The notes under the pieces: model-generated | The model's database searches: none | Told to the model about the DNA's origin: nothing | The model's input: the letters and a program-made list of their open reading frames with translations, nothing else | In this document: positions 40,717 to 49,191 of the stretch, piece after piece | Layout of the letters: each line of letters starts with the position of its first letter | Numbering within the stretch: position 1 is the first letter of the stretch | NCBI GenBank assembly: GCA_017577615.1 | Contig: PKRE01000002.1 | Location: forward strand, 186,001 to 250,000 | Direction: 5' to 3' | DNA from: Gammaproteobacteria bacterium | Lineage (GTDB): Bacteria > Pseudomonadota > Gammaproteobacteria > Steroidobacterales > Steroidobacteraceae | DNA: 64,000 nt | Made by a program: the position numbers and the translations under genes

Positions 40717-41130
40717 GTGTTGCGTCAACTAGCCCATGTCCTGCTCACGCTATGGGCCGGCGGACTGTGGACGACATGCGGCGTCGTCGCGCCCACCCTG
40801 TTCGCCGTGCTCGGACAGCAGACCGCAGGCTCGGTGGTCGGGCACTTCTTTGGCATCGCCGCATGGGCGGGTCTATTGATCGGATTGGTGCTGTTCGCGC
40901 TAACGCGCACGCCAACATGGGCTGCGCACCGGTCGCTCGGCCCTCTGATCCTCGTCAGCGCCGCGGCACCGATGGTCAGCGAGCTGGCGCTCGGCCCCAT
41001 GATGCGTCAGGCGCGAATGGCGGGTGACCTGCAGACGTTCGCCATCCTGCACAGCATTGGCGGGCTACTTTTTTTGGCCGCCTGCGTGGGTACGCTCGTG
41101 CTCGTGTGGAAGGTCAATCGGGCAGCATGA
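40717..41130 (+). CDS. DUF4149-family membrane protein
   Basis: Small membrane protein of 137 residues with four hydrophobic segments (about 2-24, 40-62, 72-92, 108-130). Family-like features: LLTLWAGGLWTTCGVVAPTLFA near the start and EXXXXPMMRQAR between helices 3 and 4. Start taken as GTG at 40717 after CGGGG; a longer frame from 40585 overlaps greA and is rejected. Function unknown. Frequently found beside greA/yhbY. Its 3' end overlaps the convergent yhbY by 17 bases. Confidence 0.75.
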   Translation: MLRQLAHVLLTLWAGGLWTTCGVVAPTLFAVLGQQTAGSVVGHFFGIAAWAGLLIGLVLFALTRTPTWAAHRSLGPLILVSAAAPMVSELALGPMMRQARMAGDLQTFAILHSIGGLLFLAACVGTLVLVWKVNRAA

Positions 41131-41410
41131 TGCGCGGCTGGTCGTTGCGTGGCCGGTAGAAGACGGCCACATTGCCGATACGATGGACCAACACGGCACC
41201 CGTCTGTGCTGCGAGATGGGCAAAGATCCGGTCTCGTTCCTCACGATCCCCGACTCGTGCCTTGACTTTGACGAGCTCGTGGGCCTGTAGCGCGCCATCG
41301 AGCTCCCTGGCGACCGCCGCAGAGCCGCCGGCCTGACCAATGAGCACGATAGGATTGCGGTGGTGAGCGAGCCCGCGAAGATATTTTCTTTGTTTTTCAG
41401 TAAGTTGCAT
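41114..41410 (-). CDS. yhbY: YhbY CRM-domain RNA-binding protein
   Basis: A 98-residue RNA-binding protein: MQLTEKQRKYLRGLAHHRNPIVLIGQAGGS, with the GxxG-like loop, and KVKARVGDREERDRIF. E. coli YhbY associates with pre-50S ribosomes. It diverges from rlmE, another 50S factor, as in E. coli, and overlaps the end of the DUF4149 gene. Confidence 0.95.
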   Translation of the reverse strand: MQLTEKQRKYLRGLAHHRNPIVLIGQAGGSAAVARELDGALQAHELVKVKARVGDREERDRIFAHLAAQTGAVLVHRIGNVAVFYRPRNDQPRIMLPD

Positions 41411-41466
41411 GGAGGAGATGGAGAATCGATGGAGCGCCGTGCTCCACGGCAGCCGAAGAGACGACG

Positions 41467-42090
41467 ATGGCTAAACGTACCAAATCGAGCCGGCGCTGGT
41501 TACAGGAACATGAACGGGATATCTATGTCAAACGTGCTCGCGAGGCAGGGTATCGATCGCGCGCCGTGTTCAAGCTAGAGGAGATTCAACGGACCGATCG
41601 CATTATCCGCCCCGGCATGACAGTCGTGGACCTTGGCGCCGCACCGGGCGGATGGAGTCAGCTGGCCTCCAGGATTCTGGGCGGCAACGGGCGGGTCATC
41701 GCGCTCGACGTGCTATCAATGGATGAGCTACCGGGAGTTGAGTTCATTCAGGGCGACTTCACGAGCGAGGAAGTCCTGCGCCAGCTCGAAACGGCGTTGG
41801 GCGGCGAGCCCGTGCAGCTGGTTATGTCTGATATGGCGCCAAATATGTCTGGTATCCCGGAAGTGGACCACGACCGGTCCATGTATCTCGTTGAATTGGC
41901 GTTGGATTTTGCCAAAATGCACCTAGCGCGCGGAGGGAGCTTCCTCGTGAAAGTGTTCCAGGGGCGGGGCTTTCAACCGTATCTGCTCGACCTGCGTAAG
42001 GCGTTCAAGAGCGTCAAGGTATGTAAGCCGCAGGCCTCGCGTCAGCGAAGCACCGAGATCTACTTGTTAGGGCGGGATTTCGTTGGCTAG
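41467..42090 (+). CDS. rlmE: 23S rRNA 2'-O-ribose U2552 methyltransferase
   Basis: Heat-shock-linked methyltransferase (RrmJ/FtsJ), 207 residues. SAM motif VVDLGAAPGGWSQLA and the catalytic K-D-K-E set: YRSRAVFKL, MSDMAPNMSG, FLVKVFQG and RSTEIYLLG. Lies directly upstream of ftsH as in most gammaproteobacteria. Confidence 0.97.
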   Translation: MAKRTKSSRRWLQEHERDIYVKRAREAGYRSRAVFKLEEIQRTDRIIRPGMTVVDLGAAPGGWSQLASRILGGNGRVIALDVLSMDELPGVEFIQGDFTSEEVLRQLETALGGEPVQLVMSDMAPNMSGIPEVDHDRSMYLVELALDFAKMHLARGGSFLVKVFQGRGFQPYLLDLRKAFKSVKVCKPQASRQRSTEIYLLGRDFVG

Positions 42091-42287
42091 GTTAAGTCCG
42101 GTGCGTTCCGTGGCAGCCCGTTTCACGAGGGCACACCCTGTATTTCCCGGTGGCGCTGCTGGCCTACCTTGTAGTACTGTCGATCGCAATGTGCGACCAA
42201 CTTTCTCTTGCTCGATGCCTTTAATCCTATCGGCATCTCCCCCACTTACGCCATAGTTGAAGTCGCCGAGTTGTCGAGGATTCGAAC

Positions 42288-44207
42288 TTGAATGACCTAG
42301 CAAAGAACATCGTGCTCTGGATCGTGATCGCTGTCGTGGTCGCGACGGTCGTCAGCAACTTCAGCACGCGAGCCGGAGCACCTCAGGAAATGGCCTATTC
42401 CACCTTCCTCGAGCAGGTGAAGAATGGTGGCGTTGCCGAAGTCGTCTTCAAAGGCAACGTGCTCAGGGGGGTGCGCACGAACGGCGAGCAGTTCACGGTC
42501 TACAACCCAGAGACCGACAATTCTGAACTGATCGGCACCTTGCTCGATGCGCGCGTGAAGTTCAGCGCTGCGCCACCCGAGCGGCAGTCGTTCTTGATGC
42601 AGCTGTTCATTTCCTCGTTCCCGATCCTGTTGCTGATTGCCGTATGGGTCTACTTCATGCGGCAGATGCAAGGGGGCGCAGGCGGTCGTGGAGCGATGTC
42701 CTTCGGAAAGAGTCGAGCGCGGCTCCTCGGTGAGGATCAGGTGCAAGTCACGTTCGCCGATGTGGCAGGCGTCGATGAGGCGAAGGAAGAAGTCGTCGAG
42801 ATCGTCGAGTTCCTGAAGGACCCCGGCAAGTTTCAACGCTTGGGCGGCAAGATCCCGCGGGGTGTCTTGATGGTGGGCTCGCCCGGCACGGGTAAGACTC
42901 TGCTGGCGCGCGCGATCGCGGGCGAAGCGAAAGTGCCGTTCTTCACGATCTCCGGCTCGGATTTCGTCGAAATGTTCGTCGGTGTCGGTGCCTCTCGCGT
43001 ACGCGACATGTTCGAACAGGCGAAAAAGCACGCGCCATGCATCATCTTCATCGACGAGATCGATGCAGTCGGTCGCCATCGCGGTGCCGGGCTCGGCGGC
43101 GGCCATGATGAGCGCGAGCAGACGCTCAACCAGCTGCTCGTCGAGATGGACGGCTTCGAAGGCACGGAAGGCGTGATCGTGATCGCCGCGACCAACCGGC
43201 CTGACGTGCTCGATCCGGCGCTGCTGCGCCCTGGACGTTTCGATCGTCAAGTCGTCGTGCCACTACCCGACGTGCGTGGGCGTGAGCAAATCCTGAAGGT
43301 CCACATGCGCAAGCTGCCGCTCGCCGAGGACGTCAAGCCGGCGATCATCGCGCGCGGCACGCCGGGCTTCTCGGGCGCGGATCTCGCCAATCTCGTGAAC
43401 GAAGCTGCGCTGTTCGCCGCGCGAGCGAACCGCCGTGTCGTGAGCATGGAAGAGTTCGAGCGCGCCAAGGACAAGATCATGATGGGCGTTGAACGACGCT
43501 CCATGGTCATGGACGAACAGGAAAAGCGTCTGACTGCTTACCACGAAGCCGGTCACGCCATCGTCGGCTTGTCCGTTCCTGAGCATGATCCGGTGTACAA
43601 GGTCACGATCATTCCGCGCGGGCGAGCGCTCGGCGTGACGATGTTCTTGCCAGAGACGGATCGCTACAGCACCAGCAAGCGCCGCCTCGAAAGCCGCATC
43701 ACCACCTTGTTCGGCGGGCGCGTCGCGGAAGAGATGATCTTCGGACCGGATTCGGTCACGACCGGTGCGGCGAACGACATCGAGCGCGCCACTGAGATCG
43801 CGCGCAACATGGTCACGCGGTGGGGGCTCTCCGACCGTTTGGGACCGCTCACGTATTCCGAGGAGTCCGGAGAGGTGTTCCTCGGTCGCACGGTGACGCA
43901 ACACAAGCAAGTATCGGACGTGACTGCTCACGCGATCGATGAAGAGGTGCGCCGCCTGATTGATACCAACTATCAACGCGCCAAGACCATCCTGCAGAAC
44001 AACCTCGACAAGCTGCACAAGATGGCCGAGGCCTTGATGAAGTACGAGACGATCGACGAGGCTCAGATCAAGGACATCATGGAAGGTCGCGACCCACGAC
44101 CTCCTGCGGGCTGGGACGATACGGCGTCCCCGAACACCGGCGAGGGACGATCGCGTGAGCGTGAGGCTGCGGAAACTCCGATCGGCAAACCGGCGAGCCA
44201 GCACTGA
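42288..44207 (+). CDS. ftsH: ATP-dependent zinc metalloprotease FtsH
   Basis: Membrane-anchored AAA protease for quality control, including control of LpxC and sigma-32 in relatives. 639 residues: two transmembrane helices (about 7-25 and 103-123), AAA domain with Walker A GSPGTGKT (about 197-204; most FtsH have GPPGTGKT), Walker B IIFIDEIDA, second region of homology ATNRPDVLDPALLRPGRFDR, and zinc site HEAGH (about 420). The only workable start is TTG at 42288 after GAGGA. The 197-base gap before it has no promoter that I can assign firmly. Confidence 0.97.
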   Translation: MNDLAKNIVLWIVIAVVVATVVSNFSTRAGAPQEMAYSTFLEQVKNGGVAEVVFKGNVLRGVRTNGEQFTVYNPETDNSELIGTLLDARVKFSAAPPERQSFLMQLFISSFPILLLIAVWVYFMRQMQGGAGGRGAMSFGKSRARLLGEDQVQVTFADVAGVDEAKEEVVEIVEFLKDPGKFQRLGGKIPRGVLMVGSPGTGKTLLARAIAGEAKVPFFTISGSDFVEMFVGVGASRVRDMFEQAKKHAPCIIFIDEIDAVGRHRGAGLGGGHDEREQTLNQLLVEMDGFEGTEGVIVIAATNRPDVLDPALLRPGRFDRQVVVPLPDVRGREQILKVHMRKLPLAEDVKPAIIARGTPGFSGADLANLVNEAALFAARANRRVVSMEEFERAKDKIMMGVERRSMVMDEQEKRLTAYHEAGHAIVGLSVPEHDPVYKVTIIPRGRALGVTMFLPETDRYSTSKRRLESRITTLFGGRVAEEMIFGPDSVTTGAANDIERATEIARNMVTRWGLSDRLGPLTYSEESGEVFLGRTVTQHKQVSDVTAHAIDEEVRRLIDTNYQRAKTILQNNLDKLHKMAEALMKYETIDEAQIKDIMEGRDPRPPAGWDDTASPNTGEGRSREREAAETPIGKPASQH

Positions 44208-44265
44208 TCGACCAACGGTGGTCGGCGGACGGACCGTAGCAGTTGCGCACATTCGATCCCGCGCT

Positions 44266-44296
44266 AGAGAATGCCGGCCTTTGGCCGGCATTCTCT
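44266..44296 (+). terminator. Strong hairpin after ftsH
   Basis: Perfect 14-bp stem (44266-44279 with 44283-44296, core GCCGGCC/GGCCGGC) and a TTT loop. Only a short T-rich run follows (TGTCATT), so termination may be partial, allowing read-through into folP. Confidence 0.75.
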
Positions 44297-44321
44297 TGTC
44301 ATTATGGTTCCGAGCCCGTCC

Positions 44322-45188
44322 ATGCTCCGCTGCGCTTCTTGTTGGCTCGACCTGTCACAACCCGTTGTCATGGGGGTGCTGAACGTCACCCCGGATTCGT
44401 TCTCTGACGGCGGACAGTTTCAGCGGCTGGATGAAGCCGTTCGGCGCGCGCTCGAAATGGTGGAGGAGGGGGCGCGCATCATCGACGTAGGAGGGGAGTC
44501 CACTCGCCCAGGTGCCGAGCCTGTCTCCGAGGACGAGGAGCTGCGGCGCGTCATTCCCGTCATCGAGGCGCTTGCGCCGCGAATCGAGGTGCCGATCTCG
44601 ATTGACACCAGCAAACCGCGGGTGATGGCCGAGGCGGTCAACGCCGGCGCGCAGATCATCAACGATGTCTACGCGCTGCGTGCGCCGGGTGCGTTAGAGA
44701 CGGCCCGTGAAACCGGCGCGGCAGTGTGCCTCATGCACATGAAGGGCGAACCGCGCACGATGCAGCTCGATCCGCAGTATGACGACGTCGTTGCGGAAGT
44801 CACCGCGTTCTTCGCAGAACGTGTCAGCGCTTGCATCGAAGCCGGCATCACGTCGGATCGTCTCGTTCTTGATCCAGGTATCGGATTCGGTAAGCAACTT
44901 CAGCATAATTTGGCGCTTCTTGCGGCCATCCCAGCGCTCTCGGTGCAAAGGCTGCCGCTCCTGATCGGTGTGTCTCGTAAGTCGATGTTTGGGGCCCTCC
45001 TCGGTCGGCCGGTTCATGAGCGCCTGGCCGGCGCGCTGGCGGTGACCGTGGCCGCCGTGCTCGCTGGGGCGAAGATCGTGCGCACGCACGACGTGCGTGC
45101 AACCGTCGACGCTGTGAAGGTGGCGGTAGCGCTCAAGAACGCGGGGTATGGCATTCCAATGAGCGGAGATTCAGGCAGTGGGGCGTAA
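44322..45188 (+). CDS. folP: Dihydropteroate synthase
   Basis: Folate synthesis enzyme joining p-aminobenzoate to the pterin; target of sulfonamides. 288 residues: VMGVLNVTPDSFSDGG, DVGGESTRPGAEPVS, CLMHMKGEPRTMQ and LLIGVSRKSMFG, all pterin-binding motifs. ATG at 44322 fits the family N-terminus; ATG at 44304 is 8 bases after the terminator hairpin and less likely. Overlaps glmM by 11 bases. Confidence 0.95.
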   Translation: MLRCASCWLDLSQPVVMGVLNVTPDSFSDGGQFQRLDEAVRRALEMVEEGARIIDVGGESTRPGAEPVSEDEELRRVIPVIEALAPRIEVPISIDTSKPRVMAEAVNAGAQIINDVYALRAPGALETARETGAAVCLMHMKGEPRTMQLDPQYDDVVAEVTAFFAERVSACIEAGITSDRLVLDPGIGFGKQLQHNLALLAAIPALSVQRLPLLIGVSRKSMFGALLGRPVHERLAGALAVTVAAVLAGAKIVRTHDVRATVDAVKVAVALKNAGYGIPMSGDSGSGA

Positions 45189-46518
45189 GTACTTCGGTAC
45201 CGACGGCGTGCGTGGACGAGTGGGCGAGCATCCACTGACGGTCGAGTTCGCGTTGCGACTCGCAAGCGCCGCAGCGCGCGTCCTGGCTCCGAACGGCGGC
45301 ACCGTCCTCGTTGGCAAGGACACGCGGCTCTCCGGTTATATGTTCGAATCGGCGCTAGAAGCGGGTTTCGTTGCTGCCGGCGTCAACGTCATGCTGATCG
45401 GACCGCTGCCGACGCCGGGCATCGCCTACATGACGAAGCATTTCGGTTGTGACTTTGGCGTCGTCATCAGCGCGTCCCACAACCTCTATGAAGACAACGG
45501 CATCAAGTTCTTTGACCGGAACGGCGGCAAGTTGTCTGACGAGGTGGAGGCGCAGATCGAGCAGTTCCTGGACGAGCCGCCCGTGACGAGAAGTTCCGGT
45601 CAGCTCGGTCGTGCCGTGCGCGTAGACAAGTCGCGCGTGAAGTACCAAGAGTTTTGCATGTCCACCGTTCCGGGGCTCGATTTGACGGGATACAAGCTCG
45701 TGATCGATTGCGCGAACGGAGCCGGTTACAAAGTGGGTCCACGCATCCTGGCCGATTTGGGTGCCGAGATCGTGCCGATCGGTTGCTCGCCGAACGGACG
45801 CAACATCAATCTGAATTGCGGCTCCACGGCGCCAGAGCTGGCGCAGCTGACGGTGCCGGGTGTGCGTGCACACGCTGGTATCACGCTCGACGGCGACGGC
45901 GATCGCTTGCTGATGGTCGATCACTTGGGCCGATTGGTCGACGGCGATCAGCTGCTCTATATCATCGCGCGGGCACGGCAACAGCAAGGCACGCTGGTCG
46001 GCCCCGTCGTTGGGACAGTGATGAGCAACCTTGGTCTGGAGCACGCGCTGGCGAAGGAAGGCATCCGTTTCGAGCGGGCAAAGGTGGGAGATCGCTATGT
46101 GCTCGAGAAGCTGCGCCAGACAGGTGGCGTGCTCGGTGGAGAGACGTCCGGCCATCTGTTGTGCCTCGACCGGACGACCACAGGCGATGCCTTGATCAGC
46201 GCATTGCAAGTGCTGGCCATCATGAAACAGACCGGCTGCAGCTTGGCTGAGCTGGCTGCGCCTATGCGCAAGTATCCACAGGTGCTCGAGAACGTCCGTG
46301 TGGCTCGCAAGATCGATCCGGATTCTTCTCCTGCCATTCGTGATGCGGTGGCAGAGGCAGAGCGCAGGCTCGGCGATGCAGGTCGGATCGTGCTGCGCGC
46401 CTCGGGCACGGAGCCCGTCATTCGCGTCATGGTGGAGGGAATGGATGCGCAACTGATCCGCGAGGTGGCCGCGCATCTCGCGGAAGTTGTCGCGGCGGCA
46501 GCGGCGCAGGCTGCATGA
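45178..46518 (+). CDS. glmM: Phosphoglucosamine mutase
   Basis: Converts glucosamine-6-phosphate to glucosamine-1-phosphate for UDP-GlcNAc. 446 residues: RKYFGTDGVRG at the start, phosphoserine motif VISASHNLYEDNG (Ser at about 100), metal loop LDGDGDRL, and C-terminal LRASGTEPVIRVMVE. Start is GTG at 45178 inside the end of folP. Confidence 0.97.
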   Translation: MGRKYFGTDGVRGRVGEHPLTVEFALRLASAAARVLAPNGGTVLVGKDTRLSGYMFESALEAGFVAAGVNVMLIGPLPTPGIAYMTKHFGCDFGVVISASHNLYEDNGIKFFDRNGGKLSDEVEAQIEQFLDEPPVTRSSGQLGRAVRVDKSRVKYQEFCMSTVPGLDLTGYKLVIDCANGAGYKVGPRILADLGAEIVPIGCSPNGRNINLNCGSTAPELAQLTVPGVRAHAGITLDGDGDRLLMVDHLGRLVDGDQLLYIIARARQQQGTLVGPVVGTVMSNLGLEHALAKEGIRFERAKVGDRYVLEKLRQTGGVLGGETSGHLLCLDRTTTGDALISALQVLAIMKQTGCSLAELAAPMRKYPQVLENVRVARKIDPDSSPAIRDAVAEAERRLGDAGRIVLRASGTEPVIRVMVEGMDAQLIREVAAHLAEVVAAAAAQAA

Positions 46519-46641
46519 GCGGGCTTTTCGTCCGGATGACGTTTGTATCCGTTGCTTTCCGGCGGGTGCACCGCTAAGCTGCGCGCCCTTCGCAGGGCGA
46601 AGCGGGCCAAGGTTGGTAGGCTTTGTGGGTGAGGATTCTCG

Positions 46642-47400
46642 ATGCGTCGACCGCTCGTCGCAGGTAACTGGAAAATGCATGGCTCGCGCGCCGAGAACGC
46701 GGAGCTGATCGACGGTTTGCTGCAGAATCTGCCGGCGCAGACGGTCGCCGAGATCGCGGTGTGCCCGCCGTACGTCTATCTGTGGGAGGTCGGGCGATTG
46801 CTGAAGTCCTCGCCGGTCGCCCTTGGCGCGCAGTCGGTATGCGCGGAGCAGGTGGGAGCGTTCACCGGCGAGGTTTCGGCGAGCATGTTGCGCGATGTGG
46901 GCTGCACGTACGTCATCGTGGGTCACTCGGAACGCCGAACGCTTTACCACGAGGACGACGCGCTGGTTGCTCGCAAGTTCCTGGCAGCGCAGTCGCAGAG
47001 CCTGGTGCCGATCTTGTGCGTCGGCGAGACGCTCGAGGAACGGGAACGCGGCCAGACCAAGACTGTCGTCACGCGACAATTGACCGCTGTGCTCGACGTC
47101 GCAGGCGTGGCCGCCTTTGCAAATGCGGTGATCGCGTACGAGCCCGTGTGGGCGATCGGCACCGGCAAGACGGCTACACCGGAGCAGGCGCAGGAAGTGC
47201 ACGCGCACATTCGCGCGGAAGTTGCCAAGCATGATGCTAAAATTGCCGGGGAGCTTCGGATCCTTTATGGCGGCAGCGTGAAGGCTGCGAATGCGCGCGA
47301 GATTTTCGCCATGCCGGATGTCGACGGTGGCCTGATTGGCGGCGCGTCCCTGAAGGCAGACGAATTCTTGAAGATCTGCGAGGCGGCGCAAGTTCAGTAA
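46642..47400 (+). CDS. tpiA: Triosephosphate isomerase
   Basis: Interconverts dihydroxyacetone phosphate and glyceraldehyde-3-phosphate. 252 residues: VAGNWKMHG, IVGHSERR (catalytic His near 94), AYEPVWAIGTGK (catalytic Glu near 167) and LYGGSV. In Pseudomonas and many relatives tpiA sits between glmM and secG, as here. The 123-base gap before it shows no firm promoter. Confidence 0.97.
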   Translation: MRRPLVAGNWKMHGSRAENAELIDGLLQNLPAQTVAEIAVCPPYVYLWEVGRLLKSSPVALGAQSVCAEQVGAFTGEVSASMLRDVGCTYVIVGHSERRTLYHEDDALVARKFLAAQSQSLVPILCVGETLEERERGQTKTVVTRQLTAVLDVAGVAAFANAVIAYEPVWAIGTGKTATPEQAQEVHAHIRAEVAKHDAKIAGELRILYGGSVKAANAREIFAMPDVDGGLIGGASLKADEFLKICEAAQVQ

Positions 47401-47427
47401 GGCGACCGGAGCTGCCCGTACATAGAG

Positions 47428-47811
47428 ATGAGCTGGTTACACACCACAACGGTCATTGTGCACGTTCTCCTCGCAGCGGCGATCGTTGGGCTCGTGCTGC
47501 TGCAACGAGGGCGCGGCGCGGATGCGGGAGCAGGCTTCGGGGCTGGCGCATCCGGGACCGTCTTTGGCGCGCGTGGATCGGCTTCATTCTTGTCGCGAAC
47601 GACTGCGACGTTGGCAGCGCTTTTTATCGTGACGAGCTTGACGCTCGCCTATCTCGACGGGCGCAGCCCCTCTAGCGCGCCGTCGAGCGTAGTCGACCGC
47701 GTGCAACGTCCAGCGCAGTCAGGCGCCGAAGGGGTGCTGCCGCTGCCGCAGGAGCGCGCCGATGCGCCGGCGGACGATCTGCCGACGCCGACCGAACAGG
47801 AGCAGAACTAA
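47428..47811 (+). CDS. secG: Protein-export membrane protein SecG
   Basis: Small subunit of the SecYEG translocon. 127 residues: two transmembrane helices (about 7-26 and 52-70) around a loop with LLQRGRGADAGAGFGAGASGTVFGARGS (shown in part), the SecG signature, and a long disordered acidic tail rich in Pro and Ala. Followed by tRNA-Leu as in E. coli. Confidence 0.95.
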   Translation: MSWLHTTTVIVHVLLAAAIVGLVLLQRGRGADAGAGFGAGASGTVFGARGSASFLSRTTATLAALFIVTSLTLAYLDGRSPSSAPSSVVDRVQRPAQSGAEGVLPLPQERADAPADDLPTPTEQEQN

Positions 47812-47815
47812 GTCT

Positions 47816-47846
47816 TTCGCTCTGGAGGGTCGAGCCACAGAGCGAA
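47816..47846 (+). other. Inverted repeat after secG
   Basis: TTCGCTCTG (47816-47824) and CAGAGCGAA (47838-47846), a perfect 9-bp stem with a 13-nt loop, 5 bases after the secG stop and 47 before tRNA-Leu. No T-run; probably a transcript-processing or stabilising structure. Confidence 0.4.
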
Positions 47847-47893
47847 TCGATGAGAATGGCATGCCACGGCCTTCTCACCTCGAGTTCTCGAGT

Positions 47894-47978
47894 GCGGATG
47901 TGGTGGAACTGGTAGACACGCTACTTTGAGGGGGTAGTGGGGCAACCCGTGTCGGTTCGAGTCCGACCATCCGCACCA
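47894..47978 (+). tRNA. leuU: tRNA-Leu (GAG)
   Basis: 85 bases with encoded CCA. Acceptor GCGGATG/CATCCGC, class II long variable arm (GTGGGGCAACCCGT region), T-arm GTCGGTTCGAGTCCGAC. The anticodon loop TTGAGGG gives GAG at 47928-47930, reading CUC/CUU. The secG-leuU order matches E. coli. Confidence 0.97.
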
Positions 47979-48128
47979 ATCCTTTACCGACCGCTTCCGA
48001 CCATACTGCGTCAATACAACCCCTCGTAACCTTCCCGGGAAGCTTTGGCGCAGCTCATGCTCAGCGATCGTTGTAGGAGACTCGATCCTGTGACCTGTGC
48101 ATGCGGCTGCCAATTCGGCTGCGTTCGC

Positions 48129-48165
48129 GTAACGCGTAGGCAGCCTGGTGCGATTTACGCGTTAC
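48129..48165. promoter_or_regulatory. Palindrome overlapping the nuo -35 region
   Basis: GTAACGCGTA (48129-48138) and its exact complement TACGCGTTAC (48156-48165) separated by 17 bases. The right arm covers the -35 position of the promoter, so this is a good candidate operator. The regulator is unknown. Confidence 0.5.
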
Positions 48166-48189
48166 CGACTCGCGACGTCCTGATACAAT
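48162..48189 (+). promoter_or_regulatory. Presumed promoter of the nuo operon
   Basis: Extended -10 TG-A-TACAAT (48181-48189) with a weak -35 TTACCG (48162-48167) 16 bp away. Start near 48196. Confidence 0.55.
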
Positions 48190-48329
48190 GCGCGCCCGCT
48201 GGCGCTCAGTCGCACGATCCCGACGACGACGGTCACCTCTCGCTACGATGCGAGTAGGAGGCGAGTGCGCCAATCGCTCGCTCGATGCGAGCACCGAGAG
48301 TGGTGGCACGTTCAGAGGTTCACCGGTCG

Positions 48330-48686
48330 ATGTTGGAGAATTACGCACCCATCTTGATTTTCATCGGTGTGGCAGCCGTGCTTGGCTCGGTGCTCATCGG
48401 ACTCGGTTTTCTGTTCGGGCCGCGTCGCCCTGACAAGGAGAAGCTCTCCGCGTACGAGTGCGGCTTCGAGGCATTCTCTGATTCGCGCGCGCGTTTCGAC
48501 GTTCGTTATTACCTCGTGGCGATTCTCTTTATCGTCTTCGATCTCGAGATCGCGTTCCTCTTCCCATGGGCGGTTTCGCTTCGAAGCACCGGGATGGTCG
48601 GTGCAATCGCCATGGGAGTGTTCTTGCTCATCCTCGTCGTAGGTTTCATCTACGAGTGGAAGAAGGGGGCTTTGGAATGGGATTGA
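48330..48686 (+). CDS. nuoA: NADH-quinone oxidoreductase subunit A
   Basis: Membrane-arm subunit of complex I; 118 residues with three transmembrane helices and the conserved loop KLSAYECGFEAF (conserved Cys) followed by RFDVRYYLVAILFIVFDLEIAFLFPW. ATG at 48330 (MLENYAPIL). Ends inside nuoB (10-base overlap). Confidence 0.97.
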   Translation: MLENYAPILIFIGVAAVLGSVLIGLGFLFGPRRPDKEKLSAYECGFEAFSDSRARFDVRYYLVAILFIVFDLEIAFLFPWAVSLRSTGMVGAIAMGVFLLILVVGFIYEWKKGALEWD

Positions 48687-49180
48687 CCGCGCCTACGGCG
48701 GAAACGCCCGACGCACCGCCGAGCAATCGGGGTTTCGTTACGACCACCGTCGACAAGCTGGTGAATTGGGCTAGAACGGGCTCGCTTTGGCCGATGACGT
48801 TCGGGCTCGCCTGCTGTGCCGTGGAAATGATGCATGCCGGCGCTTCGCGCTATGACCTTGACCGGTTCGGTGTCATTTTCCGACCGAGCCCGCGGCAGTC
48901 GGACGTCATGATCGTGGCGGGCACGCTCGTCAATAAGATGGCGCCGGCCCTGCGCAAGGTGTACGACCAGATGCCCGAGCCGCGCTGGGTCATATCCATG
49001 GGCTCGTGCGCAAACGGTGGCGGCTATTACCACTATTCGTACTCGGTCGTGCGCGGCTGTGATCGCATCGTACCGGTTGATATTTATGTCCCAGGTTGTC
49101 CTCCCAGCGCGGAGGCGCTTCTGTACGGCATCCTGCAGCTGCAGAACAAGATTCGCCGTACGAGCACGATTGCGCGCTAG
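48677..49180 (+). CDS. nuoB: NADH-quinone oxidoreductase subunit B
   Basis: Carries the terminal iron-sulfur cluster N2. 167 residues with the tandem cysteine motif GLACCAVEMM, GSCANGGG and VPGCPPSAEALL, the four cluster ligands. ATG at 48677 overlaps nuoA by 10 bases. Confidence 0.98.
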   Translation: MGLTAPTAETPDAPPSNRGFVTTTVDKLVNWARTGSLWPMTFGLACCAVEMMHAGASRYDLDRFGVIFRPSPRQSDVMIVAGTLVNKMAPALRKVYDQMPEPRWVISMGSCANGGGYYHYSYSVVRGCDRIVPVDIYVPGCPPSAEALLYGILQLQNKIRRTSTIAR

Positions 49181-49191
49181 AGGTTCTTCGC

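Larger units (their letters stand above)
47979..48329 (+). promoter_or_regulatory. Intergenic region upstream of nuoA
   Basis: About 350 bases without a gene. It holds a 10-bp perfect palindrome (48129-48165), an extended -10 promoter (48162-48189) and then a leader of about 135 nt before nuoA. No open frame here has family features. Confidence 0.5.

Noticed and set aside
42091..42287. A sigma-32 promoter for ftsH
   Set aside because: CTTGCTC near 42210 is followed by only a poor -10 match; not strong enough to report.
45355..47391. 678-codon open frame on the minus strand
   Set aside because: It lies exactly antisense to glmM and tpiA, two certain genes, spans their gap and has no recognisable domain. 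Long antisense frames are common in GC-rich genomes because of codon bias.
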